Assembly (NCBI RefSeq): GCF_042653545.1
Contig: NZ_JBHSIS010000010.1
Location: 610,992 to 674,991 of the forward strand
DNA from: Actinophytocola glycyrrhizae
GTDB taxonomy: Bacteria > Actinomycetota > Actinomycetes > Mycobacteriales > Pseudonocardiaceae
DNA: 64,000 nucleotides
Direction: 5' to 3'
How positions within the stretch are numbered: position 1 is the stretch's first letter; every line of letters begins with the position of its first letter. The notes below the pieces were generated by a model, which did no database searches, was not told the origin of the DNA, and saw nothing but the letters and a program-made list of their open reading frames with translations. Below are positions 7,366 through 16,547 of this stretch, piece after piece. Made by a program: the position numbers and the translations under genes.

Positions 7366-9006
7366 TCAGCTCTTCGGGGCCGGGCGGTTGACCTTGACGG
7401 TCTCCTGCCCGACCTCTTCCGCGGACATGGCCTCGGCCGCTTCCTCCTGGAGGGGCTTGCCCTCGGAAGTGGTGAAGCCCTTCTTGAACTCGTTGGTCGC
7501 GTTGACCGCCCGCTCCGCGAGATCGTCGCTCCACTTACCGGTGTCGCGGATCTCGGCGAGGATGCCCTCGTGCTTGTGGCGCAGGTTCTCCAGGAGCTCC
7601 TTGTTGAACCGCGCGACGTCCTCGACCGGCACCTCGTCGTAGTGACCGCCTGTGCCCAAATACACGGTGACGACCTGCTGCTCGACCGGCACCGGCGAGT
7701 ACTGCGGCTGCTTGAGCAGCTCGTACAGGCGGGCACCGCGGTCGAGCTGGGCACGCGACGCGGCGTCGAGGTCGGAGGCGAAGGCGGCGAACGCCTTGAG
7801 CTCCTCGTACTGCGACAGGTCGATGCGCATCGAACCGGAGACGGCCTTCATGGCCTTGATCTGCGCGGCACCACCAACGCGGGACACCGACGTGGTCACG
7901 TCGACCGCGGGGCGCTGACCCGAGTTGAACAGGTCCGACTGGAAGAAGCACTGCCCGTCGGTGATGGAGATGACGTTCGTCGGGATGTAGGCGGAGATGT
8001 CGTTGGCCTTGGTCTCGATCACCGGAAGACCGGTCATCGAACCCGCCCCGAGCTCGTCGTTCAGCTTCGCGCAGCGCTCCAGCAGACGGGAGTGCAAGTA
8101 GAAGACGTCGCCGGGGAACGCCTCGCGGCCCGGCGGGCGGCGCAGCAGCAGCGACAGGGCGCGGTAGGCCTCGGCCTGCTTGGTCAGGTCGTCGAACACG
8201 ATCAGGACGTGCTTGCCCTGGTACATCCAGTGCTGGCCCAGCGCCGAGCCGGTGTAGGGGGCCAGCCACTTGTAACCCGCCGAGTCCGACGCCGGGGCGG
8301 CGACGATCGTGGTGTACTCCAGCGCGCCGTTGTCCTCGAGCGCCTTGCGCACCGAGGCGATCGTGGTGCCCTTCTGGCCGACCGCGACGTAGATGCAGCG
8401 CACCTGCTTCTGCGGGTCGCCGGACTCCCAGTTCGCGCGCTGGTTGAGGATCGTGTCGACGCAGACCGCGGTCTTGCCGGTCTTGCGGTCGCCGATGATC
8501 AGCTGGCGCTGGCCTCGGCCGATCGGGGTCATCGCGTCGATCGCGGTGATGCCGGTCTGCAGCGGCTCGCTCACCGGCTGCCGCTGGACCACCGTGGCGG
8601 CCTGCAGCTCCAGCGCGCGGGTCTCGTCGGCGGCGATGTCACCGAGACCATCCAGCGGCTTGCCGAGCGGGTCGATGACGCGGCCGAGGAACGCGTCGCC
8701 CACCGGGACCGAGAGGATCCGGCCGGTGCGCTTGACCTCCTGGCCCTCCTCGATCTGCTCGTAGTTGCCCAGGATGACCACACCGATCTGGCGCGGCTCC
8801 AGGTTCTGCGCGACCCCGAGAATCCCGCCAGGGAACTCGAGGAGCTCGTTTGCCATGGTCGAGGGCAGGCCCTCGACGTGCGCCACGCCGTCACCGGTGT
8901 CGACGACGAGGCCGACCTCCTCCCGGTTGACGTCAGGCGAGTAACTGGACACGTAGTTGTCAATCGCACTGCGAATCTCGTCCGACGAGATCGTCAGCTC
9001 CGCCAT
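7366..9006 (-). CDS. atpA: ATP synthase F1 alpha subunit
   Basis: A 546-residue alpha subunit carrying the non-catalytic nucleotide sites. Motifs seen are GDRKTGKTAVCVDT (Walker A), the HVLIVFDDLTKQAEAYR region and the SVSRVGGAAQ arginine-finger segment near residue 376. The C-terminal extension of about 35 acidic residues (EGKPLQEEAAEAMSAEEVGQE) is of the type found in actinobacterial alpha subunits. It is separated from atpH by 62 bases. Confidence 0.98.
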   Translation of the reverse strand: MAELTISSDEIRSAIDNYVSSYSPDVNREEVGLVVDTGDGVAHVEGLPSTMANELLEFPGGILGVAQNLEPRQIGVVILGNYEQIEEGQEVKRTGRILSVPVGDAFLGRVIDPLGKPLDGLGDIAADETRALELQAATVVQRQPVSEPLQTGITAIDAMTPIGRGQRQLIIGDRKTGKTAVCVDTILNQRANWESGDPQKQVRCIYVAVGQKGTTIASVRKALEDNGALEYTTIVAAPASDSAGYKWLAPYTGSALGQHWMYQGKHVLIVFDDLTKQAEAYRALSLLLRRPPGREAFPGDVFYLHSRLLERCAKLNDELGAGSMTGLPVIETKANDISAYIPTNVISITDGQCFFQSDLFNSGQRPAVDVTTSVSRVGGAAQIKAMKAVSGSMRIDLSQYEELKAFAAFASDLDAASRAQLDRGARLYELLKQPQYSPVPVEQQVVTVYLGTGGHYDEVPVEDVARFNKELLENLRHKHEGILAEIRDTGKWSDDLAERAVNATNEFKKGFTTSEGKPLQEEAAEAMSAEEVGQETVKVNRPAPKS

Positions 9007-9068
9007 GTCGTTCCCGCTCCTACCGTCTGTGTCTTCTCAGAAGTTCCGTGGGGTTGCCACAGTGCCGC

Positions 9069-9911
9069 TCAGCCCGCGAAGCGCCGGCGCAGCTCGTCGA
9101 TACGGCCGGTGGCGCTGCCGTCGATGACCTCGTCACCGACCTTGATCACGAGGCCGCCCTTGATGTCCGGGTCGACCTCGACGTGCAGCGCGATCGGCCG
9201 CGAGTAGATGCGCTGCAGGGTGGCGGCGAGCCGCTCCTCCTGCTGCTCGGTCAGCGGGACCGGCGCGACCACCGTGGCCACGGACCGCTCACGCCGCTTG
9301 GCCGCCTCGGCCGAGAGCTCACCGAGCCCGGCGACGACCGCCCGCCCGCGCGGCGCGGCCACCAGCTGCTCGACCAGCCGGAGGGTGACCCCGTCCGACT
9401 TCTGCCCGATCAGCTCACGGACCATCGCCAGCTTGCTCTCGGTCGGCGCGGTCCGTGCGGACAGCGCCTGCTCGAGGTCGCTGTCGGCGGCGACGATCCG
9501 GCTGAACCGGAACAGCTCGTCCTCCACCGCGTCCAGGCGGCCCTCCCGCTCCGCGTGCACGAGCAACGCGATGCGGCCGAGCTCGTCCAGCCCGTCGACC
9601 AGCTCGCGCGGCGTCGACCAGCGGGCACCGACCGCGGTCTTCAGCACGTCGAGCGCCTGTGCACTGACCTTGCCCGACAGCAGGCGGGTGATCATGTCCT
9701 CGCGGCGTCCGGCCTCCGCCGACGAGTCGCCGAGCACGCGGCGCAGGCCGATCTCGCCGTCGAGGAGCCGCACGACGGAGAGCAGCTCGTCACCGAGCTG
9801 CTCTGCCGAGGTGCCCTTGGCCCGCCCGGCGGGCTTGGCGCTCAGCACCTCGAGCAGCTTGCGCTCGGCGGCGGCGAGCGCGTCACGGCTCGCGGCGTGG
9901 AACAGCGTCAT
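9069..9911 (-). CDS. atpH: ATP synthase delta subunit
   Basis: A 280-residue delta subunit linking the peripheral stalk to the top of F1. It is longer than the roughly 180 residues of E. coli delta but is a stand-alone protein, not the b-delta fusion of mycobacteria, since a full atpF precedes it. The C-terminal region (IYSRPIALHVEVDPDIKGGLVIKVGDEVIDGSATGRI) is the conserved delta signature. It begins 21 bases after atpF. Confidence 0.95.
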   Translation of the reverse strand: MTLFHAASRDALAAAERKLLEVLSAKPAGRAKGTSAEQLGDELLSVVRLLDGEIGLRRVLGDSSAEAGRREDMITRLLSGKVSAQALDVLKTAVGARWSTPRELVDGLDELGRIALLVHAEREGRLDAVEDELFRFSRIVAADSDLEQALSARTAPTESKLAMVRELIGQKSDGVTLRLVEQLVAAPRGRAVVAGLGELSAEAAKRRERSVATVVAPVPLTEQQEERLAATLQRIYSRPIALHVEVDPDIKGGLVIKVGDEVIDGSATGRIDELRRRFAG

Positions 9912-9932
9912 CTGTATCCCGTCCTCGAAGGG

Positions 9933-10475
9933 CTAGTTCCGCGCCGAGACCGAGTCGAGCTCGTCGAGGAACCGGTCCACGGTGCCCCGGCGGCGCGCCT
10001 CGTCCTCGAGGGACTCGCCGACGACCCGGCTGGCCAGCTCGACCGCGTGCCTGCCGAGGTCGGCACGCAGCTCCGCGACGATCTGGGCGCGCTGGGCCTC
10101 CAGCTGGGCCCGCCCGGCAGCCACGATACGTGCGGCTTCCTCCTGCGCCTGGGTGCGGAGCTCTTCCTTGATCTGCTCCGCCTCCAGCCGGGCGTCGTCC
10201 CGGATGCGGGCGGACTCGGCACGTGCCTCGGCGAGCTGCGCCTGGTAGGTCTGCAGCGCCTCCTCGGCCTGTGCCTGTGCCTCCTCGGCCTTCTTGATGC
10301 CGCCCTCGATCTTCTCGGTGCGCTCCTTGTAGAGCGCCTCGAACTTCGGGAAGGCGAACTTCTGCAGCACCCACAGCAGAAGCAGGAACGCGACCAGCCC
10401 GAGGATGATCTCGGAGGTGTGCGGGAGAACCGGACTCGGTCCCTCCGCGGCCAGAACAAGCGCGGTATTCACCAT
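9933..10475 (-). CDS. atpF: ATP synthase Fo b subunit
   Basis: A 180-residue peripheral stalk subunit. It has one N-terminal membrane helix (LPHTSEIILGLVAFLLLLWVLQKFAFPKFEALYKERTEKI) followed by a long Ala/Glu/Gln-rich coiled coil that reaches F1. The length is normal for a simple b subunit. The gene lies between atpE (31 bases upstream) and atpH. Confidence 0.96.
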   Translation of the reverse strand: MVNTALVLAAEGPSPVLPHTSEIILGLVAFLLLLWVLQKFAFPKFEALYKERTEKIEGGIKKAEEAQAQAEEALQTYQAQLAEARAESARIRDDARLEAEQIKEELRTQAQEEAARIVAAGRAQLEAQRAQIVAELRADLGRHAVELASRVVGESLEDEARRRGTVDRFLDELDSVSARN

Positions 10476-10506
10476 GGTGGCTCCCAGAGCTTCGGTTGCG
10501 ACGTGC

Positions 10507-10752
10507 TCAGGCGGAGGCGATGAAGAAGAGCACCAGGCCGATCAGCGCGAGGACCTCGACCAGAACGAAGGTCTGCCACGCGATGCCCATCAGCTTGCTC
10601 TGGGCCTCCGGCTGACGGGCGGTGCCGTTGATGACCGCGGCGAAGATGAGACCCACGCCGACGCCCGGGCCGATCGCACCAAGGCCGTAACCGATGAGCG
10701 AGAGGCCCTGGTTCAGGTTGATGGTTTCCTGGGCGAGTTGAATGGCGCTCAC
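10507..10752 (-). CDS. atpE: ATP synthase Fo c subunit
   Basis: An 81-residue proteolipid forming the proton-driven rotor ring. Two membrane helices are joined by the polar loop ARQPEAQSKL. The proton-carrying carboxylate is Glu66 in TFVLVEVLALIGLV, and the glycine-rich first helix (GLGAIGPGVGVGLIF) is typical. It lies 72 bases downstream of atpB. Confidence 0.97.
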   Translation of the reverse strand: MSAIQLAQETINLNQGLSLIGYGLGAIGPGVGVGLIFAAVINGTARQPEAQSKLMGIAWQTFVLVEVLALIGLVLFFIASA

Positions 10753-10824
10753 TTGTTTTGTTCCTTCCGAACTCGGTCCGCGAGGGATTCGCGGATCGGG
10801 TATATGCCTTATCGGTTGTGAAAC

Positions 10825-11607
10825 TCAGTGCTCCGAGGAAAGCGCGGAGCCGATGTAGTTCGCCGCGAGCAGCGCGAAGATGTAGGCCTGCAGAACCTGG
10901 ATCAGCGCCTCGAGGAACGTCATCGCGATGGCGAAGGCCCAGGAGATCAACGAAACCGGCTTCAGCATGCCGCCCGCCTCGAGCAGCAGGTACTGCCCCG
11001 CGAGCGTGAACACCAGCAGGATCAGGTGGCCTGCGAACATCGCCGCGAAAACCCGGATGCCGTGCGTGATCGGGTTCATGAAGAACTTCACGAAGAACTC
11101 GACCGGCACGAGCAGGAACAGCACCGGCTTCGGCACACCCGGCGGCACGAGCTGGTGCTTGAAGTGCCCGGCGAACCCGTGCCTGCGGATGCCGAGGTAG
11201 TTCCACAGTGGATACACGATGAGAACCGACAGGGCCATCGGGAAACCGATGTGCGCCAACGTCGGGAACTGGATGATAGGGATGATGCCGAAGATGTTGT
11301 TCACCAGCACGAAGGTGAACATCGATACAATCAACGGCACAAAAGGCATGAAGTCCTTGGAACCGATGATCTCGCGCGCGATGTTGTTCCTGCCGAAGTC
11401 GTAGACCGACTCGGCGAGGAACGTGAACCGGCTTGGGACGACCTTGAGCCGACGCGATGCCATCAGGAAGAACACGATGATGATGGCGATGGACAGCACC
11501 GCCAGCACCATGGGCTTGGTGATACCCAGGAAAATGGGTGGGAGGTCGAAGTCACCCGCTCCCGGCGGAACGAACTCGCCACCTTCGGCTAGCCACAGCG
11601 CCCGCAA
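10825..11607 (-). CDS. atpB: ATP synthase Fo a subunit
   Basis: A 260-residue proton channel subunit with about six membrane helices. The essential arginine lies in the next-to-last helix region, and the C-terminal signature (ISWAFAIAMTFLEALIQVLQAYIFALLAANYIGSAL) is clear. The chosen start is TTG 11607, because AAGGAG lies five bases before it and no upstream ATG or GTG fits. A stretch of 210 bases separates it from the atpI-like gene; it contains a small hairpin at 11710-11732. Confidence 0.96.
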   Translation of the reverse strand: MRALWLAEGGEFVPPGAGDFDLPPIFLGITKPMVLAVLSIAIIIVFFLMASRRLKVVPSRFTFLAESVYDFGRNNIAREIIGSKDFMPFVPLIVSMFTFVLVNNIFGIIPIIQFPTLAHIGFPMALSVLIVYPLWNYLGIRRHGFAGHFKHQLVPPGVPKPVLFLLVPVEFFVKFFMNPITHGIRVFAAMFAGHLILLVFTLAGQYLLLEAGGMLKPVSLISWAFAIAMTFLEALIQVLQAYIFALLAANYIGSALSSEH

Positions 11608-11709
11608 CTGGGCTCCTTCCGGTTCTCCCGGCCGGCAGGTTCACACCGCCGGGGGAATCGTCACGATCAGGACGTAACGTACCTCAGTCAACCCGCGCAC
11701 CTACCAGGG

Positions 11710-11732
11710 GCACCCCTGTTCCTGAGGGGTGC
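11710..11732. terminator. Small hairpin between atpI-like gene and atpB
   Basis: GCACCCCT at 11710-11717 pairs with AGGGGTGC at 11725-11732 around a 7-base loop. It lies in the 210-base leader of atpB. There is no clear U-run, so it could be an attenuator or an mRNA processing/stability element rather than a full terminator. Confidence 0.35.
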
Positions 11733-11817
11733 GCCCTGGGCTTGTGAACCGAGGTACAAGCGCACCCTATCAGGGGGTCCAGGCCATAGAGAACGCGCGT
11801 ACTACTTGGTAGTAGAT

Positions 11818-12204
11818 CTACTGGTCGTCGTTGGTGATGATCAGTGTCGGCAGCTTCGTGCGGCGAAACGCGACGGTGTCCATCGCGGCCCAGACGACCA
11901 CCACCGCCAGCATCGTGTACGCCAGCGACTCCGTGTGCAGCCAGGTGATCTCCCGCAACACCATGAGCACGAGCAGCAGAATGATCATCTTGCCGATGAA
12001 GCCGCCGAGCGCGCCGGTCATCACCATCATCGGGTTCATCGCGGCCGTCCTGCGCATCAGCCACCACGTGGCCATCGACGAGCCGAACGCGACGACGCCG
12101 CCGATCAGGGCGGCGACCCCGCCCTGCACACCGTTCAGCACGCTCGCCACGACGACGCCGATCACGGTCGTCGCCACCGCGGGCCAGATCGCGTACCGGA
12201 GCAT
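11818..12204 (-). CDS. AtpI-like membrane protein (ATP synthase protein I position)
   Basis: At least 128 residues with four membrane helices, lying between wecA and atpB where actinobacteria keep an AtpI/Rv1303-like protein, thought to help c-ring assembly. ATG 12204 (MLRYAIWPAV) is the first standard start. The frame is open and protein-like for 46 more codons back to the TGA it shares with wecA (12343-12345), reading ...NEKTEQEEAGPSAADLGIQTDLPKTHGEAV. No ATG, GTG or TTG exists in that stretch. The true start may therefore be a rare codon such as CTG, ATT or ATC, giving up to about 170 residues. Confidence 0.8.
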   Translation of the reverse strand: MLRYAIWPAVATTVIGVVVASVLNGVQGGVAALIGGVVAFGSSMATWWLMRRTAAMNPMMVMTGALGGFIGKMIILLLVLMVLREITWLHTESLAYTMLAVVVVWAAMDTVAFRRTKLPTLIITNDDQ

Positions 12205-12342
12205 CGCGTCGGCCAGCCGCGTGACGGCCTCCCCGTGCGTCTTCGGCAGGTCGGTCTGAATGCCCAGGTCGGCAGCGCTCGGCCCGGCTTCTTCTTGCTC
12301 TGTCTTCTCGTTAATGATGTTCGCCCCGCAAGCTCCGCTCAG

Positions 12343-13488
12343 TCATCGCGCCCTGAGTCTAGGGACGATGGAGACGACCAGTGCGATCAGGAGGCCGATG
12401 CCGATGCCCCAGATCACGGCGAGCGCGTCGAACAGGGTCAGCGCGACGGTCCCGAACGCCAGCAACGCGGCCCACAGGTAGATCAACAGCACCGCTCTGC
12501 GCTGGGAGTGACCGATCTCCAGCAGGCGGTGGTGGAGGTGCATCTTGTCGGCGTGGAACGGCGAAAGGCCCTTGCGGGTGCGCCGGACCACCGCCATCAG
12601 CAGGTCGAGCACCGGCACGAACAGCACCGCCGCGACCACGAGCAGTGGCGACAGCAGCGCGATGGTCGTCGTGCCGTCGAGGCTCTGCACCTTGCCAGAG
12701 GCCGAGGTGCTGGCCGCCGCCATCATCAGGCCGATCAGCATCGAGCCGGAGTCGCCCATGAAGATCTTCGCGGGCTGGAAGTTGTGCGGCAGGAAGCCCA
12801 GGCACGCACCGGCCAGCGTCGCCGCGATCAGCGCGGGCGGGTAGTAGGTGACGTCGCCGCCGGACTGGTCGAGCAGGTGCAGTGAGAACGCACACGTCGC
12901 GACGGACGAGATGAGGCCCACACCCGCGGCGAGCCCGTCCAGCCCGTCGACGAAGTTGATCGCGTTGACCATCGTGACCACGAGCAGCACGGTCAGGATC
13001 GCGCCCTGGTTCTGGTCGAGGATCAGCAGCGAGCCGCCCGCCCCGTTGCCGCCCCACGGCACCCAGAAGATGATCCACTGCAGACCGAGCAGCACCAGGA
13101 TGCCCGCACAGGTGGTCTGACCGGCGAGTTTGGTGAGCGAGTCCAGCTCGAACCGGTCGTCGAGCATCCCGATCACCATGATCAGGCCGCCGCCGAGCAG
13201 GATCGCCGTCGGGTCGAGCGAGTAGTCGAACGCGCGGCGCAGCACCGGCAGCTGGTGGGCGAGCAGCATGCCGCCGCACACACCGAGGTACATCGCGAGC
13301 CCGCCAAGGCGCGGGATCGGCACCGTGTGCACGTCGCGCTGCCGGGGATGGGCGACCGCACCCCACCGCAGCGCGAACCGCCGCACGAGGCCGGTGAACA
13401 GGAACGTCAGAACCGCGGTGGTGAGCCCGACCAGCAGGTACTCCCGGATCGGCAGCCCGGCGGGCTCGAAGTTCTGTGCCAGGTCCAC
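12343..13488 (-). CDS. wecA: Decaprenyl-phosphate GlcNAc-1-phosphate transferase (WecA/Rfe)
   Basis: A 381-residue polyprenyl-phosphate N-acetylhexosamine-1-phosphate transferase, with about eleven membrane helices. It starts linkage-unit or arabinogalactan-type wall polymer synthesis. Motifs are IGMLDDRFELD (Mg-binding DD), NAINFVDGLDGLAAG, NFQPAKIFMGDSGS and the cytosolic loop HADKMHLHHRLLEIGHS (HxxH). Its place just before the atp operon is conserved in mycobacteria (Rv1302). It begins 4 bases after glyA, so the two are likely co-transcribed. Confidence 0.93.
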   Translation of the reverse strand: MDLAQNFEPAGLPIREYLLVGLTTAVLTFLFTGLVRRFALRWGAVAHPRQRDVHTVPIPRLGGLAMYLGVCGGMLLAHQLPVLRRAFDYSLDPTAILLGGGLIMVIGMLDDRFELDSLTKLAGQTTCAGILVLLGLQWIIFWVPWGGNGAGGSLLILDQNQGAILTVLLVVTMVNAINFVDGLDGLAAGVGLISSVATCAFSLHLLDQSGGDVTYYPPALIAATLAGACLGFLPHNFQPAKIFMGDSGSMLIGLMMAAASTSASGKVQSLDGTTTIALLSPLLVVAAVLFVPVLDLLMAVVRRTRKGLSPFHADKMHLHHRLLEIGHSQRRAVLLIYLWAALLAFGTVALTLFDALAVIWGIGIGLLIALVVSIVPRLRAR

Positions 13489-13492
13489 GCGC

Positions 13493-14773
13493 TCAGTCCC
13501 GGGGGTAGGCGGGGTGCGTCGCGGTGAGCCCGCGGACGGCGGCGGCCACGGCGGCGTGGTCGGCGTCCCCGGCCTCGGTACCCGCTTCCGCCCGGACCGC
13601 GCGCCCGATCAGCCGTGCGATCTCGGCCATCTCCGGCTCGGTCATGCCCTGGGTCGTGACGCACGGTGAGCCGACCCGGATACCGGACGCGGTCGCCGGT
13701 GGCGCCGGGTCGAACGGGATGGCGTTCTTGTTCAGCGTGATGCCGGCGTGCCCGCACCGCTGCTCGGCCGCCGCGCCGGTGACGTCCAGTGGCCGCACGT
13801 CCAGCAGCGCGAGGTGGGTGTCGGTGCCGCCGGAGACCACCCGCATGCCCTCCGCCTCCAGGCCCTTGGCGAGCGCGGCGGCGTTCGCGACCACCTGCGT
13901 CGCGTACCCCTGGTACTCGCTGGTCGCGGCCTCCCGCAACGCGACGGCCTTCGCGGCCACCGCGTGCATCAGCGGACCGCCCTGGCTGAACGGGAACACG
14001 GCCTTGTCGATGGCCTTCGCGTGTTCGGCCCGGCAGACGATCATCCCGCCACGCGGGCCGCGCAGGACCTTGTGCGTGGTGAACGTGACCACGTCCGCGA
14101 ACGGCACCGGCGAGGGGATCACCTTGCCCGCGACCAGCCCGATGAAGTGCGCGGCGTCGACCATCAGGATCGCGTCGACCTCGTCCGCGATCGCACGGAA
14201 CGCGGAGAAGTCGATCAGCCGCGGGTAGGCGGTCGCGCCCGCGATGATCATGCGCGGCCGGTGCAGGAGCGCGAGGTCGCGGACCTGGTCGTAGTCGATC
14301 AGCTCGGTGTCCTGCCGCACCCCGTACGGGACGGCCTCGAACCAGTGACCGGAGAAGTTGACCTTGGAGCCGTGCGTGAGGTGCCCGCCCTGCTTGAGGT
14401 CCATGGCGAGGACGACGTCCCCCGGCTCGCAGAACGCGGCGTAGGCGGCGAGGTTCGCACTGGCCCCCGAGTGCGGCTGCAGGTTCGCGTGCTCGGCGCC
14501 GAACAGCTCCTTCGCCCTGGCGACACCGATCTCCTCGGCGATGTCGACCTGCGCGCACCCGCCGTAGTACCGCCGGCCCGGGTAGCCCTCCGCGTACTTG
14601 TTGGAGAGCGTCGAACCGAGCGCGGCGAGCACGGCCGGGCTGGTGAGGTTCTCGCTGGCGATCAGCTGCAGCCCGCCGCGCAGGCGGTCCAGCTCACCGA
14701 GCACCACGTCGGCGATCTCGGGATCCGCAGCGGCCAGCGAATCGAAGTCCGGACCCCAGAACGGCGTGTTCAC
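13493..14773 (-). CDS. glyA: Serine hydroxymethyltransferase
   Basis: A 426-residue PLP enzyme that converts serine and tetrahydrofolate to glycine and 5,10-methylene-THF. Seen are the YAEGYPGRRYYGG segment, the HSGASANLAAY substrate loop, DAAHFIGLVAG and the PLP-lysine segment VTFTTHKVLRGPRGG. Length is typical. GTG 14773 (VNTPFWGP) is used as start; the ribosome site is weak (AGCAGGGG). It sits head-to-tail with wecA, where mycobacteria do not have glyA, so this is a lineage-specific insertion into the conserved block. Confidence 0.95.
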   Translation of the reverse strand: MNTPFWGPDFDSLAAADPEIADVVLGELDRLRGGLQLIASENLTSPAVLAALGSTLSNKYAEGYPGRRYYGGCAQVDIAEEIGVARAKELFGAEHANLQPHSGASANLAAYAAFCEPGDVVLAMDLKQGGHLTHGSKVNFSGHWFEAVPYGVRQDTELIDYDQVRDLALLHRPRMIIAGATAYPRLIDFSAFRAIADEVDAILMVDAAHFIGLVAGKVIPSPVPFADVVTFTTHKVLRGPRGGMIVCRAEHAKAIDKAVFPFSQGGPLMHAVAAKAVALREAATSEYQGYATQVVANAAALAKGLEAEGMRVVSGGTDTHLALLDVRPLDVTGAAAEQRCGHAGITLNKNAIPFDPAPPATASGIRVGSPCVTTQGMTEPEMAEIARLIGRAVRAEAGTEAGDADHAAVAAAVRGLTATHPAYPRD

Positions 14774-14841
14774 CCCTGCTGCTTCTCTCTCGTGGCGGAT
14801 TTGCCGGGCCAGGCTACCGCGACCCGGGTTACGGTCCGTGG

Positions 14842-15615
14842 ATGACCAAGCTGAACTACCGGGCGGAGCTGGCCCGCCTGCACCTGGAGCTCGTGAAGCT
14901 GCAGGACTGGGTCAAGGCGAAGGGCCTGCGCGTCGCGGTGCTGTTCGAGGGCCGCGACGCCGCGGGCAAGGGCGGCGCGATCAAACGCATCACCGAACCG
15001 CTCAACCCACGAGTCTGCCGGGTCGCCGCGCTGGGCACCCCCACCGACCGCGAGAAGACGCAGTGGTACTTCCAGCGGTACGTGGCCCAACTCCCCGCGG
15101 CAGGCGAGATGGTCCTGTTCGACCGCTCCTGGTACAACCGCGCGGGCGTCGAACGCGTGATGGGCTTCTGCACGGAGGCCGAGTACCAGGAGTTCCTGCG
15201 CTCGGCCCCGGATTTCGAACGGATGCTCATCAGGTCCGGCATGATCCTGGTGAAGTACTGGTTCTCGGTTTCCGACGAGGAACAGGAAAAGCGTTTCCAG
15301 GAACGCATGCACGACCGCACCAAACGCTGGAAGATCTCCCCGATGGACCTCGAGGCGAGACGCCGGTGGTTCGACTACTCGAAGGCCAAGGACGTGATGT
15401 TCGCCCACACGGACATCGAGGACTCCCCGTGGTGGGTGGTGGAGGCCGACTCGAAGAAACGCGCGCGGCTGAACTGCATCTCACACCTGCTGGGCCAGGT
15501 CCCGTACGAGGACGTCGAGCCAGCCGTGCTGGAACTCCCGCCACGCGGCCCGGAGGACCCCCACTACCAACGCCCCCCGAAGAATTCGATGCGCTACGTC
15601 CCGGCCCGCTTCTGA
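14842..15615 (+). CDS. ppk2: Polyphosphate kinase 2, class I-like
   Basis: A 257-residue PPK2-family kinase that moves phosphate between polyphosphate and nucleotides. Walker A is GRDAAGKGG (about residues 38-46), the lid is Arg-rich, and Walker B reads VLFDRSWYNRAGVERVMGF. The C-terminal SPWWVVEADSKKRARLNCISHLL is a family signature. The single-domain length matches class I enzymes. It is divergent from glyA with a 68-base gap. Confidence 0.93.
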   Translation: MTKLNYRAELARLHLELVKLQDWVKAKGLRVAVLFEGRDAAGKGGAIKRITEPLNPRVCRVAALGTPTDREKTQWYFQRYVAQLPAAGEMVLFDRSWYNRAGVERVMGFCTEAEYQEFLRSAPDFERMLIRSGMILVKYWFSVSDEEQEKRFQERMHDRTKRWKISPMDLEARRRWFDYSKAKDVMFAHTDIEDSPWWVVEADSKKRARLNCISHLLGQVPYEDVEPAVLELPPRGPEDPHYQRPPKNSMRYVPARF

Positions 15616-15639
15616 CGACGCTCCGACACCTCCCGAGCG

Positions 15640-16440
15640 AGCACGGAGTGCCCTGAAAGGCGCGTTGAGGACGTCGAGCGCCCTGAACGCGCCTTTCAGG
15701 GCATGACCGATGTTCCCGAACCCTCACCCGCTGCGCGGCCGCCCTGCGGACACGCCGCGAAAGGCGCGTTCACGGCACACCACATGCCCTCAATGGCACA
15801 TTCACGGCGCTCAGCGCCCTGAACGGCCCATTCACGACACCACCAATGTCCCAAATGCTCCGTTGATCAACGACCGGCCCCGCTACGCGGACCGCGCCGC
15901 GCGCGAACGCGGAGCGCCCGCAGGGCGAAAGCCCGCGAAGCGGACACGCCGCGAAAGGCGCGTTCACGGCACACGACATGCCCTCAATGGCACATTCACA
16001 GCGCCCAGCGCCCTGAACGGCCCATTCACGACACCACCGATGTCCCAAATGTTCCGTTGATCAAGGACCGGCGCCGCTGCGCGGGCGCGCAGCGCCCGCA
16101 GGGCGAAAGCCCGCGTAGCGGGCAAAGCCCCCGCGTAGCGGGCCCGCCCTGAAAGGGCAAAGCACCCCGCCCCAACGCACCCCACCCGAACGGAACCACC
16201 CAGAAGGTTCGGTGGTGGCGGCGGGCATCCTCTGGGCAGGGCGCCAGCCCTGCCCACAAGGGCCCCTGCAGGGCGGCGGAGGCTCACGTGTCAAGGGTGG
16301 GCGAAGCCATCGCGAAGCGACGCCGAAGGCGCCCTTGACACGTGAGGGGCCGCCCGTAAAATCCGCCGCCACCACCGAACACCAACACTCGGGAAACACC
16401 CCGAAGACCCAAGTGGGACAACAAAAACAGCGGAAAGAAC
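15640..16440. repeat. Intergenic repeat array (family B, copy 1)
   Basis: About 900 bases without a gene. The first half, about 15640-16060, holds palindromic 25-nt units (GCCCTGAACGCGCCTTTCAGGGC, GCCCTCAATGGCACATTCACGGC) and a roughly 150-bp subunit repeated twice (GTTGATCAACGACCGG type). The second half, about 16117-16425, is almost identical (two or three differences by eye) to 33186-33493. It contains the hairpin TCACGTGTCAAGGG (16284-16297) / CCCTTGACACGTGA (16332-16345). Open frames on the minus strand here recur in both copies only because the DNA does; I do not call them genes. Confidence 0.85.
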
Positions 16441-16547
16441 CCCGCACAACAAGATCAACAGGCGGCCTCCGGCCCCCCGATCTCCAGCCTACCGAGCAGT
16501 ACCGACAACAACGGAACTCGAACCCACGAGTTGTCCACAGGAACACG

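Noticed and set aside
7339..9207. A 622-residue frame opposite atpA
   Set aside because: Mirror frame of a highly conserved gene; amino-acid makeup (Arg/Gly/Val/His-rich) is typical of GC-rich shadows.
15640..16060. CRISPR-like look of repeated 25-nt units with spacers
   Set aside because: Units vary, alternate in orientation and have short irregular gaps; no cas genes are near. They are dispersed palindromic repeats, not a CRISPR array.
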